Of a stretch of DNA of 64,000 nt, positions 44,784-53,266 are shown piece by piece; within the stretch, counting starts at the first letter, position 1; every line of letters starts with the position of its first letter. The notes under the pieces were generated by a model. It ran no database searches. It had not been told where the DNA came from and saw only the letters and a program-made list of their open reading frames with translations. A program made the position numbers and the translations under genes. Source of the stretch: CAYZMH01 sp964479445 (GTDB lineage: Bacteria; Bacteroidota; Bacteroidia; Bacteroidales; GCA-2748055); NCBI GenBank assembly GCA_964479445.1, contig CAYZMH010000004.1, positions 48,065 to 112,064 of the forward strand, written 5' to 3'.

Positions 44784-47105
44784 TTATACCGAGATATTCT
44801 CTTGTACCTCCAGTTGATCTTTTTCCGGTATCCTGTACTCTTTTTCTCTCAGGACGATGGTGATATCCGGACCCTGTTCGTTCTCGATCGCCATCCGGGT
44901 GGAGTTGATGGTAATCCGCAGGTAGTTATCCCTGAAAATGGTATTAAACGAAAGGGATTTCCAATTCTCCGGCAGCAGGGGGTTGAGGTGGAGCATTCCG
45001 TGTTTTACCCGTAACCCGGCAAATCCATATACCACCGACATCCAGGTTCCGCCCATGCTGGTAATATGCAGTCCTTCAGCCACCTCCTTATTGTAATCGT
45101 CCAGGTCCAGGCGGGAGGTGCGCAGGTACAGATCATAGGCCTTTTTGCCGTCACCCAGTTTGCTGGCCAATATCGAGTGGATACAGGGAGACAGGGAAGA
45201 TTCATGCACGGTACGGGGTTCATAGAAATCGTAGTTCCTTCGGATGGTATCCATATCATACCGGTCTTCAAAGAAGTAGATTCCCTGGAGCACATCGGCC
45301 TGTTTGATAAAACAGGAGCGAAGGATCCGGTCCCACGACCAGTGCTGGTTAATCGGAAGCTCGGCCGGATCAATATCGGCTGCCATCCTCTGCTCTTTGT
45401 CCATGTACCCTTCCTGTTGCAAAAAGATCCCCTTCTCTTCCAGGTACGGGAAATACATATTTTCAATGATATCCCTCCAGCACCCGGGTTCCTGCTTTTC
45501 GTGAAAACCGGTCTTTTCGATAATCTTATGGTACCGCGTCTCATCCTCCTCTTTCACATAGGATAGTGCATCGAGGGTATATCCCAGCGTCCAGGTTGCA
45601 ATGGTGTTGGTATACCAGTTGTTGTTGATGTTGTTCTCGTATTCATTCGGACCGGTGACCCCCAGCATCACGTATTTTCCTTTCACATCGGACCAGTTGA
45701 CACGTTGGCGCCAGAACCGGGACAGGGCAATCAACACCTCCAGTCCGTAATCCACCAGGTACCGTTTGTCGCCGGTATACCGGATGTAATTATGGATCGC
45801 ATAGGCAATGGCCCCGTTGCGGTGGATCTCCTCGAAAGTGATCTCCCACTCATTGTGACTCTCCTGTCCGTCCATGGTTACCATCGGGTAGAGTGCTGCA
45901 CCGTCCCTGAATCCCAGCTTCTCCCCATTCTCAATGGCTTTCTGAAGGTGCTTGTACCGGTAGATCAGCAGGTTTTTGGACACTTCCATGGGCGCGGTGC
46001 TCAGGTAGAAGGGGATCAGGTATGCCTCGGTATCCCAGTAGGTGCTTCCGCCGTATTTCTCACCGGTAAATCCCTTGGGGCCGATATTGAGCCGCTCATC
46101 GCGACCCGTATAGGTCTGGTTGAGATGAAAGATATTGAACCGGATGCCCTGCTGGGCAGCGGGGTCTCCCTCGATGATGATATCGGAGTGCGACCAGTTT
46201 TCTTCCCATTTCTCCCGGTGCGCCTCAAAGAGGGCATCGAATTTCACCTGGTGGGCCATGGCCACGCTCCGGCGACCGGCATCAACGATGGTGTTTTCAT
46301 CATAGTTCAGGGAACTGACTACAGAAACATATTTACACACGGTAAGGGTGTCGCCTGCTGATAATTTTTTTTCAACAGTATTCCCCACAAACCCCTCTTT
46401 TTGTATGCTAGAGGCTTTCGCATGGATGGGCTTTTCATTCAGCGAAAGGTCATATTCCATGGAAAAGGAAACCAGGAAACTGGATTTCTTAGTTTGGCTC
46501 AACAGGAAAGCTTTCCCCTCCTCCGCTTCTGCCTGCATGATATTCCAGAAGGTCTCCCCGTAATTGGAATCCCGGTTCTTCACGTTTCCGTCCAGGTAGG
46601 GGGTAAGGCTTACTTCTGCATTGAAATTAAGGGGTTTAACGGTATACCGGATCGCGCCTATCTCATCGTCAACAATGCTCAGGAACCGCCTGGAGATCAC
46701 TTCCACTTCGCGGTCGCCGCCGATATCAGCCACAAAGGTTCGTTCCAGGTACCCCGATCGCATGTTGAGTTCGCGGCGGAACGATTTCACGCTGCAGGTA
46801 TGCAGGTCAAGCTCCTCCCCGTTGATGATCACGCGGATACCAATCCAGTTGGGTGCATTGAGCACTTTGGCGAAGAACTCGGGATACCCGATCTTCCACC
46901 ATCCTACCCGGGTCTTATCGGGGTAATACACCCCGGCGATGTAGGTGCCCTGAAGGGAAGGACCCGAGTAGGCTTCTTCGAAGTTGGCCCGCTGACCCAT
47001 TCGTCCGTTACCCAGGCTGAAAATACTCTCCGAGGCTTCCTGCATGGAGGGATCGAACCCCTCTTCGATCACACTCCATTCGTCCACGTTATAATAGCGA
47101 TTCAT
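44784..47105 (-). CDS. GH65 family disaccharide phosphorylase (maltose phosphorylase type)
   Basis: A 773-residue cytoplasmic enzyme that splits an alpha-glucosyl disaccharide with phosphate to give beta-glucose 1-phosphate and glucose. The N-terminal beta-sandwich has FSLGNGRMGQRANFEE near 29 and the (alpha/alpha)6 catalytic domain follows. Key motifs are EKYGGSTYWDTEAYLIPFY near 350-370, VTGPNEYENNINNNW near 485 with the general-acid glutamate, FIKQADVLQGIYF near 590 as the phosphate-site KQADV, and SSLSPCIHSILA near 635. Maltose phosphorylase is the best guess given the adjoining maltodextrin genes. Kojibiose or trehalose phosphorylase cannot be excluded. It lies 83 bases after the MFS gene on the same strand, so one transcript is likely. 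Confidence 0.92.
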   Translation of the reverse strand: MNRYYNVDEWSVIEEGFDPSMQEASESIFSLGNGRMGQRANFEEAYSGPSLQGTYIAGVYYPDKTRVGWWKIGYPEFFAKVLNAPNWIGIRVIINGEELDLHTCSVKSFRRELNMRSGYLERTFVADIGGDREVEVISRRFLSIVDDEIGAIRYTVKPLNFNAEVSLTPYLDGNVKNRDSNYGETFWNIMQAEAEEGKAFLLSQTKKSSFLVSFSMEYDLSLNEKPIHAKASSIQKEGFVGNTVEKKLSAGDTLTVCKYVSVVSSLNYDENTIVDAGRRSVAMAHQVKFDALFEAHREKWEENWSHSDIIIEGDPAAQQGIRFNIFHLNQTYTGRDERLNIGPKGFTGEKYGGSTYWDTEAYLIPFYLSTAPMEVSKNLLIYRYKHLQKAIENGEKLGFRDGAALYPMVTMDGQESHNEWEITFEEIHRNGAIAYAIHNYIRYTGDKRYLVDYGLEVLIALSRFWRQRVNWSDVKGKYVMLGVTGPNEYENNINNNWYTNTIATWTLGYTLDALSYVKEEDETRYHKIIEKTGFHEKQEPGCWRDIIENMYFPYLEEKGIFLQQEGYMDKEQRMAADIDPAELPINQHWSWDRILRSCFIKQADVLQGIYFFEDRYDMDTIRRNYDFYEPRTVHESSLSPCIHSILASKLGDGKKAYDLYLRTSRLDLDDYNKEVAEGLHITSMGGTWMSVVYGFAGLRVKHGMLHLNPLLPENWKSLSFNTIFRDNYLRITINSTRMAIENEQGPDITIVLREKEYRIPEKDQLEVQENISV

Positions 47106-47188
47106 AGCTTCATTTTTTTCGTTTTACAACTTGGGGCTGCCCGGTCACAGGTGACTGTCAGGCAACCGGTTGTGAGGCCGGTTTCCGG

Positions 47189-48700
47189 TTATTTCCGGGC
47201 CTTTCCTCCTTTAACATCCTTGACAAACAGGACCGACAGGGCTGCCACCATCATGGATATGCCGCCAAACACCAGCGCCAGGATGGCTTCCCCGTTAAAG
47301 AGCCGGTTCACCATAAAGCCCAGTATGCTTGCTGCCAGTATCTGGGGTATCACGATGAAAAAGTTAAATATCCCCATGAATGTACCCATCCTGTTCTGCG
47401 GCAATGACCCGGTGAGTATGGCATAGGGCATGGACAGGATGCTGGCCCAGGCCAGGCCCACCCCGATCATGGAGATCGTGAGCAGCATGGGATCCTGTAT
47501 AAAGTAGAGCGAGATCAGTCCCAATCCGCCAACGGTAAGACTGATGGCATGGGTGATCTTGCGGTTGGTCCACCTGGCCAGTACCGGTAGCAGGAAGGCA
47601 AACACCGCTGCAAACCCGTTATAGATAGCAAACAGGATGCCCACCCAGTCGGCGCCTTCATTATACAATACCGATTTCGTATCGGTGGTCCCGTAAATAT
47701 GGCTGGTCACTCCTGCCGTAGTGTAGATCCACATGGAGAACAGGGCCAGCCAGGAAAAGAACTGGACCACGGCCAGCTGTTTCATGGTGCCCGGCATATT
47801 GAACAGGTCGGTAATGATGTTAGTCAACCCGTTATCCCGCTTCTGCTGGTTGAAATATCCAGCGATGAGCAGGATTATTCCGAAAGCGGCCAATCCGACC
47901 GTCAGTACATAAAGTTCTTTCTCCAGGTTGTACAGGTATACCGGCAGGGTAAGAATTGTTCCCGCCAACAACCAGACGATTCCGTTCAGGTAGTAACGCG
48001 GTATACGCGGCTTATAGTCCACCACTTCATAGAGTCCCTCTTTTCTTTCATGGTCCTCGAACTCCTTCAGCTCATCCGGGGAGTATTCTTTGGTGGAGAC
48101 CACGGTCCAGAACACGGCCCCGAAAAAGACCACGCCCCCGATGAAGAAGGACCATTTCAGGTGCGGGGGGATCAGGTTGTCCCCAGATGCCGTATTATCA
48201 ATACCCAGCCAGTTGGTGAGCAGATACGGCAATGCCGAAGCGATTACTGCACCGATCCCGATAAAGAAACTCTGCATGGCAAACCCGGTGGTTCGTTGCT
48301 CATCGGGAAGCATATCCCCGACAAAGGCCCGGAAGGGTTCCATGGAGATGTTGATGGAGGCATCCATGATCCACAGCATGCCCACTGCCACCCAGAGCAT
48401 GGGAGAGTGCGGCATGAAGATCAGGGCAATGGAGGCCAGGATGGCACCGATCAGGAAGAAGGGCCTTCGACGGCCCAGTCGCCCCCAGGTGTTGTCACTC
48501 ATGTGTCCCACTATGGGCTGAACAATCAGTCCGGTTAACGGCGCCGCCAGCCACAAAATGGGTATTTTGTCGATATCGGCCCCCAGGGTTTCGAAAATCC
48601 GGCTTACATTGGCATTTTGCAGACCATACCCGAACTGGATTCCCAGGAATCCGAAGCTCATGTTCCAGATCTGCCAGAATGATAATCTTGGCTTTCTCAT
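47189..48700 (-). CDS. MFS/GPH-type sugar transporter (SLC45-like, maltose uptake candidate)
   Basis: A 503-residue inner-membrane carrier with 12 predicted helices. I choose the ATG at 48698-48700 (MRKPRLSFWQIWNMSFGFLG) because the longer frame adds a leader that overlaps the terminator-like hairpin. Motifs are GIQFGYGLQNANVSRIFE near 20-37, APLTGLIVQPIVGHMSD near 55-70 and the loop WGRLGRRRPFFLIGAI near 73-88. These are shared with SLC45-like sucrose/maltose carriers. A charged stretch between residues 205 and 225 splits the halves. The gene lies between the LacI regulator and the GH65 gene, as in other Bacteroidota maltose loci. Import of maltose or short maltodextrins is inferred from that context. 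Confidence 0.9.
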   Translation of the reverse strand: MRKPRLSFWQIWNMSFGFLGIQFGYGLQNANVSRIFETLGADIDKIPILWLAAPLTGLIVQPIVGHMSDNTWGRLGRRRPFFLIGAILASIALIFMPHSPMLWVAVGMLWIMDASINISMEPFRAFVGDMLPDEQRTTGFAMQSFFIGIGAVIASALPYLLTNWLGIDNTASGDNLIPPHLKWSFFIGGVVFFGAVFWTVVSTKEYSPDELKEFEDHERKEGLYEVVDYKPRIPRYYLNGIVWLLAGTILTLPVYLYNLEKELYVLTVGLAAFGIILLIAGYFNQQKRDNGLTNIITDLFNMPGTMKQLAVVQFFSWLALFSMWIYTTAGVTSHIYGTTDTKSVLYNEGADWVGILFAIYNGFAAVFAFLLPVLARWTNRKITHAISLTVGGLGLISLYFIQDPMLLTISMIGVGLAWASILSMPYAILTGSLPQNRMGTFMGIFNFFIVIPQILAASILGFMVNRLFNGEAILALVFGGISMMVAALSVLFVKDVKGGKARK

Positions 48701-48748
48701 CGTAGAATAAATTGGTAAACTATTGCAGAACCAGGGAAGGGCAGGAAT

Positions 48749-48786
48749 AAAAAAATCCCTGACCATTCCATCAATGGTGTCAGAGA
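48749..48786 (-). terminator. Terminator-like hairpin in the leader of the MFS-GH65 transcript
   Basis: On the minus strand TCTCTGACACCATT pairs (one bulge, one G-T) with AATGGTCAGGGA, followed by a run of seven T. It lies downstream of the predicted MFS promoter (48838-48869) and 49 bases before the MFS ATG. It could therefore act as an attenuator, or end transcripts coming from lacI. Confidence 0.65.
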
Positions 48787-48837
48787 TCTTCAGTTCACAT
48801 GTTCTAAATTTATCGGAAAGGAACCTTGGTTCCGATT

Positions 48838-48869
48838 CAAAAGTATCAAAAAAATCAGGTACCGTGCAA
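48838..48869 (-). promoter_or_regulatory. Promoter of the MFS-GH65 operon
   Basis: Read on the minus strand, TTG (48867-48869) and the -7 box TACTTTTG (48838-48845) are separated by 21 bases, a good Bacteroidota promoter. Predicted leader length is about 130 bases. Confidence 0.65.
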
Positions 48870-48925
48870 GTTTTTTTTCAGAAATCGATTCTTCTGAAAA
48901 CGGTAAATAGCCTGTAATCCCCGTT

Positions 48926-48937
48926 GCAAACGTTTGC
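48926..48937. promoter_or_regulatory. LacI-family operator upstream of the MFS-GH65 promoter
   Basis: GCAAACGTTTGC is a perfect 12-bp palindrome with the central CG typical of LacI-family sites. It lies about 57 bases upstream of the -33 box, just past the end of the lacI-type gene. It shares the word CGTTTGCGGAA with the second site at 50107-50128. A position upstream of the promoter would suit activation as well as repression. Confidence 0.72.
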
Positions 48938-48953
48938 GGAAGATAAAATTTTT

Positions 48954-49967
48954 TTAGCGGGTGGTACCGCGTATTACCAGTTCGGTTTTGATCACCTCGT
49001 TACGAATCTTGTAATCATCCCCCAGGTAGCCGATCCGGTCGAGCAGAATCTCTGTAGCTTTCTTCCCGATCAGGTAACCGTGCTGACTCACGGTGGTGAG
49101 GGGGGGATCGGTCACCGTCGAGACCAGTCCGTCTGTAAACCCAATCACCGATACATCACCCGGAATCTTATATCCCAGTCTTTTTAAGGCATTCACCGTC
49201 CCGGCCGCTGTCATATCGTTTACGGCGAAGATGGCATCGGGAGGATCGGATTGTTGCATCAGTTTCGGTGTTATCTCCAGCGCTTCTTCAATGGTATCGC
49301 ACTTCATGATCAGGTTGTCATCCACCTCGATGCCGTTCTTTTCCAGGGCGCTGATATACCCCCGCTGGCGGTGGTACCCGATAAGCAAATGTTGCGGGGC
49401 GGCGAAATGGGCAATACGCTTGCACCCGGTTTGAATAAGGTATTCCACTGCATTCAGCGCACCGTTGAAATCATCCACCGTTACCCGGTCGGCTTCCAGC
49501 TCCTCGCATACGCGGTCGAAGAACACCACCGGGAGTTCGTTCCGCATAAGCTCTTTAAAATGACCGAATTTCTGGGTTGTTTTGGAGATGGATACCAGTA
49601 CGCCGTCGGCCCGGTTGGATTGCAGGGCCTGCGTGATGAGTACCTCCCGTTCATATTGCTCGTTGGACTGGAAGATCATTACGTTGTACCCTGCTTCCTG
49701 GGCGACCTCTTCGATGCCTGAAATGACCGATGAGAAGAAGTGGTGAACGATCTGGGGAACGATCACGCTGATCACGTTGGATTTGCGGCTGCGCAGGCTC
49801 AGGGCGATGGCGTTGGGTTTGTATTTGAGTTTGTCCACCAGTTCGCGCACCTGTTTCTTGGTGGCCGGACTGATATCGGGGTGGTCCTTCAGGGCACGGG
49901 AGACAGTGGATGGTGATACTCCCAGTTCCCGGGCGATATCTTTTATGGTAACCTGGTGACTTCTCAT
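48954..49967 (-). CDS. LacI-family transcriptional regulator of the alpha-glucan locus
   Basis: A 337-residue regulator. The N-terminal helix-turn-helix is unmistakable (VTIKDIARELGVSPSTVSRA, then LKDHPDISPATK), followed by the hinge helix (PNAIALSLRSRKSNVISV). The periplasmic-binding-protein-like effector domain runs from about 60 to 335 (DGVLVSISKTTQ, VVFFDRV, DAIFAVNDMTAAGTVNALK). It lies between two divergently arranged units, MFS-GH65 and susCDE-amylase. Palindromes of LacI type are present upstream of both, so it probably controls the entire locus in response to maltose or a phosphorylated sugar. A LacI regulator in place of a SusR protein is the flavobacterial-type arrangement. Confidence 0.94.
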   Translation of the reverse strand: MRSHQVTIKDIARELGVSPSTVSRALKDHPDISPATKKQVRELVDKLKYKPNAIALSLRSRKSNVISVIVPQIVHHFFSSVISGIEEVAQEAGYNVMIFQSNEQYEREVLITQALQSNRADGVLVSISKTTQKFGHFKELMRNELPVVFFDRVCEELEADRVTVDDFNGALNAVEYLIQTGCKRIAHFAAPQHLLIGYHRQRGYISALEKNGIEVDDNLIMKCDTIEEALEITPKLMQQSDPPDAIFAVNDMTAAGTVNALKRLGYKIPGDVSVIGFTDGLVSTVTDPPLTTVSQHGYLIGKKATEILLDRIGYLGDDYKIRNEVIKTELVIRGTTR

Positions 49968-50281
49968 GGTTTTTTACCTGCACTAAAGATAACAAAAAAA
50001 AACCCTTTCATGACAGGACTTTCATCACCTTCCGGCGAAAAAACACCGCATGAATCACCTGTTTATCAAAGATCTGTTATGTAACATATAGTTGAATGGG
50101 TTTTTTCAATCGTTTGCGGAAACGATTGCGGTGTTTTTCGTGTTATACCGGCCCCGGTCAGAAGGCCGGCGCATTAAGTTTTCTTTAAATTGCCCTCCAA
50201 CAACGCTTAGTGCTGAATATATTATCGGAAATATGGTTCAGAGATCTTCAGATGTATTCATTCAATTAAACTCAACGATCG
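49968..50281. other. Divergent regulatory region between lacI and susC
   Basis: It contains the palindromic operator at 50107-50128 and an AT-rich stretch before susC. A convincing -33/-7 pair for susC was not identified. No ORF is supported. Confidence 0.5.
50107..50128. promoter_or_regulatory. LacI-family operator upstream of susC
   Basis: CAATCGTTT and AAACGATTG are perfect 9-bp arms around GCGG. Part of the site, CGTTTGCGGAA, is identical to the operator at 48926-48937. It lies about 155 bases before the susC start and 140 bases upstream of the regulator gene. Confidence 0.75.
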
Positions 50282-53254
50282 ATGTTCAAAAAAGCAAATA
50301 TGAATTTTAAGGGCCTGATGCTGCTTTTGTTCTTCCTTCCCATGCCCCTCCTTGCGCAAACGGTGCAGGTAACCGGGAAGGTAACCGATGCAGAATCGGG
50401 AGAAGCCCTGCCGGGGGTGACCATCGTTGCCAAGGGGACTACCATCGGTACGGTTACTAATTTTGACGGGGAGTACACCCTGGAGGTGGAACCAGCTTCC
50501 ACGCTTCTGTTCTCCTTTGTGGGATATGCCGACAAAGAGGTGGAAGTCCTGCAGGATGACGGTAAGCTCACCCTGGATGTTCAGCTGGAAGAGAAGACCC
50601 AGGAGCTGGAGGAGATCGTGGTGATAGGCTACGGGGTGCAGAAGAAATCGGACAAGACCGGTGCGGTTGCCAGTGTGCAGTCCGATGAGTTAAACTCGGG
50701 TGTACTTACCGATCCCATCCAGGGACTGGTCGGAAAAACAGCCGGAGTCTCCATTACGAAAAAAGGGGGGGACCCGAACGCGGGATTCTCGGTGAAGATC
50801 CGGGGTTCTTCCGGGTTTGCCTCCAACACCGATCCACTCTACGTGGTGGACGGAGTGCCGGGTGTCGATCCTACCACCATCGCCCCGGAAGATATTCAAT
50901 CCTACAACATCCTGAAGGATGCCTCCTCAACGGCCATCTATGGATCACGGGGCGCAAACGGGGTGATTATCATTGAAACCAAATCGGGTGAGGGAGTGGA
51001 AGGTTCCCGCGTGGAACTCAACTCTTATGTTGCATTCGACCAGGTGGCCAACCGGCTGGATATGCTCTCTGCCGACCAGATGCGGCAGTTTGCCGATGAG
51101 AACGACCTGAACCTGATCGACGGGGGAGCCAACACCAACTGGCAGGACGAAGTATACCGCACCGGCATTTCCCAGTCCCACAACTTTGCCATTTCCGGGG
51201 GAGACGAAAATACGACCTACCGGGCTTCGCTTACCCACTCCGACTGGGAAGGGGTGATCAAAGGGACCAGCAAGACCCGCTCCATCGGGCGGCTCAACCT
51301 GACCCAGACGGCCATCGATGACCGGCTTACGGTGTCTGCCACCCTGGCGGGGACCGTTGAAGCCAACGACTACATTGCCTATGATGCAAGCGGTCCGAAC
51401 GATGTCCTCTACCAGATGTTCCAGCGGAACCCCACCGATCCGGTCTACACAGAGGATGGTGAATTTTACGAAACCCAGCGGGACTTTAATTATTACAACC
51501 CCGTGGCGCTGATCGACCAGATTACAAACGAGCGGGATGCCAAGCGGTTCATGGGGAGCTTAAAAGCCGACCTGGAGCTGGTGGACGGACTGGTAGCCGG
51601 GGTGAACCTGGGCTATATCCGGGATGACTCGGAAAACTTCTACTTTGAGCCTTCCTATTACCGGGGCGGAGCCACAGCGGGGTATGGACGCCGGAGTTAC
51701 GATAACAACGGTTCCAAACTGATGGAGGCTACTCTTACCTATGATAAAACCCTGGCCGGGGTGCATAATCTGAATGCCGTGGCCGGTTACTCTTTCCAGG
51801 AGGATTACCGCGACGGGTTCAGTGCCCAGGGTCGCGAACCGCTGTCCGATATCATCGGTCCGTATAAACTGGAAGCACTCAACGATGTCACCATCGGCGA
51901 CATCTCATCATACTATGAGTCCAGCCGCCTGATCTCCTTCTTCGGGAGGGTGACCTACAATTACGATACGAAGTACTACGCCACATTCACCCTTCGGCGG
52001 GACGGATCCTCGCGGTTCGGAGCTAACAACAAGTGGGGGCTCTTCCCCTCGGGTTCGCTGGCCTGGAACATCAAGCGGGAGGATTTCATGGACAACGTGG
52101 ACCTCTTCAGCCTGCTGAAAATGCGGGTCGGTTTCGGATTGTCGGGGAACCAGGAGATCGGAAATTACAACGCCCTTCCTACCATATATATAGGAAGTCC
52201 CTCTTTCAACTTCGAGACCGGCGAAGAGGCGCGCGAGTTTAACCAGTCGCACAACGCCAACCCCGACCTTAAATGGGAGACCAACTCCGAGATCAACGTG
52301 GGCGTAGACTTTGGCATGCTGAATAACCGGCTTTCCGGTTCAGTGGAGTATTACTATAAGAACACCTTCGACCTGTTGAACGAATATTCCGTTCCGGTTC
52401 CGCCCAACGTGGTGCGAAACACATGGGCCAACGCGGGGGAGATCCTTAACCAGGGATTCGAACTGAACCTGGATTATTTTGCCGTGAACACGTCTAATTT
52501 CACCTGGAAATCCGGTCTCGCCTTTTCGCGGAACAAGCAGAAAATCGGTTCGCTCTCCAGCGGCGACTACAAATGGTCGGAAGCGGATAAGAAGCGTGCC
52601 TGGCTATCGGGTCGCGGACTGGTAGGAGACCAGAACTGGAGTCAGTTTATCGAAGAGGGCTGGGAACTGGGTACCTTTTACATGCCCGAGTATGCCGGTC
52701 TTTCCGGCGACGGCAAGTTCCTTTTCTACACCGCTGCGGGCGGGGTTACCCGGAACGTGGCTGATGCGGAGAGAAGAGTGGTTGGGCATGCGCTGCCCGA
52801 CTTCGAGCTGGGATGGTCCAACTACTTTACCATTTTTGAACATTTCGATGTAAACATGACCATCCGGGGCGTGTATGGAAACGACGTGTTGAATGTGACC
52901 CGCATGGTGTTCGCCAACCCCACCATCCTGCCTTCCCTGAATGGATTGACGGAAGTGCTGGACGAAGTGGAACGGGGTCTGACCGATGCACCCAAGGTGA
53001 ATAGTTACTACCTGGAGGACGGATCATTCCTCCGGCTGGATAACATCACGGTGGGATATAATGTGCCTGTCGAGCAGGTGAGCTGGCTGACCAAGCTACG
53101 GGTGTATGTATCCTCCAACAACCTGGTCACCTTAACCAATTATACCGGACTGGATCCGGAGACCACCTATGACGGGCTGGATTTCGGACTGGACCAGTAC
53201 AACACGTATCCCAAAACACGAACACTCACCTTTGGTGCGCAAGTTCATTTTTAA
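50282..53254 (+). CDS. susC: SusC-type TonB-dependent outer-membrane transporter
   Basis: A 990-residue outer-membrane receptor that imports oligosaccharides, here probably maltodextrins, with energy from TonB. A signal peptide ends at LLAQ (about 28). The carboxypeptidase-like domain follows (VTGKVTDAESGEALPGVTI), then the TonB-box-like region EEIVVIGYGVQKKSDKTGAV near 110. The plug with SSGFASNTDPLYVVDGVPG and ASSTAIYGSRGANGVIIIET follows, and then the 22-strand barrel ending TLTFGAQVHF. Length and architecture are standard for SusC. susD follows 12 bases later. The ATG at 50300 is an alternative start. Confidence 0.96.
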   Translation: MFKKANMNFKGLMLLLFFLPMPLLAQTVQVTGKVTDAESGEALPGVTIVAKGTTIGTVTNFDGEYTLEVEPASTLLFSFVGYADKEVEVLQDDGKLTLDVQLEEKTQELEEIVVIGYGVQKKSDKTGAVASVQSDELNSGVLTDPIQGLVGKTAGVSITKKGGDPNAGFSVKIRGSSGFASNTDPLYVVDGVPGVDPTTIAPEDIQSYNILKDASSTAIYGSRGANGVIIIETKSGEGVEGSRVELNSYVAFDQVANRLDMLSADQMRQFADENDLNLIDGGANTNWQDEVYRTGISQSHNFAISGGDENTTYRASLTHSDWEGVIKGTSKTRSIGRLNLTQTAIDDRLTVSATLAGTVEANDYIAYDASGPNDVLYQMFQRNPTDPVYTEDGEFYETQRDFNYYNPVALIDQITNERDAKRFMGSLKADLELVDGLVAGVNLGYIRDDSENFYFEPSYYRGGATAGYGRRSYDNNGSKLMEATLTYDKTLAGVHNLNAVAGYSFQEDYRDGFSAQGREPLSDIIGPYKLEALNDVTIGDISSYYESSRLISFFGRVTYNYDTKYYATFTLRRDGSSRFGANNKWGLFPSGSLAWNIKREDFMDNVDLFSLLKMRVGFGLSGNQEIGNYNALPTIYIGSPSFNFETGEEAREFNQSHNANPDLKWETNSEINVGVDFGMLNNRLSGSVEYYYKNTFDLLNEYSVPVPPNVVRNTWANAGEILNQGFELNLDYFAVNTSNFTWKSGLAFSRNKQKIGSLSSGDYKWSEADKKRAWLSGRGLVGDQNWSQFIEEGWELGTFYMPEYAGLSGDGKFLFYTAAGGVTRNVADAERRVVGHALPDFELGWSNYFTIFEHFDVNMTIRGVYGNDVLNVTRMVFANPTILPSLNGLTEVLDEVERGLTDAPKVNSYYLEDGSFLRLDNITVGYNVPVEQVSWLTKLRVYVSSNNLVTLTNYTGLDPETTYDGLDFGLDQYNTYPKTRTLTFGAQVHF

Positions 53255-53266
53255 AATCAGAGAGTC

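Noticed and set aside
46401..47426. 341-codon plus-strand ORF
   Set aside because: Antisense to the N-terminal half of GH65 and running into the MFS gene; no domain or signal peptide.
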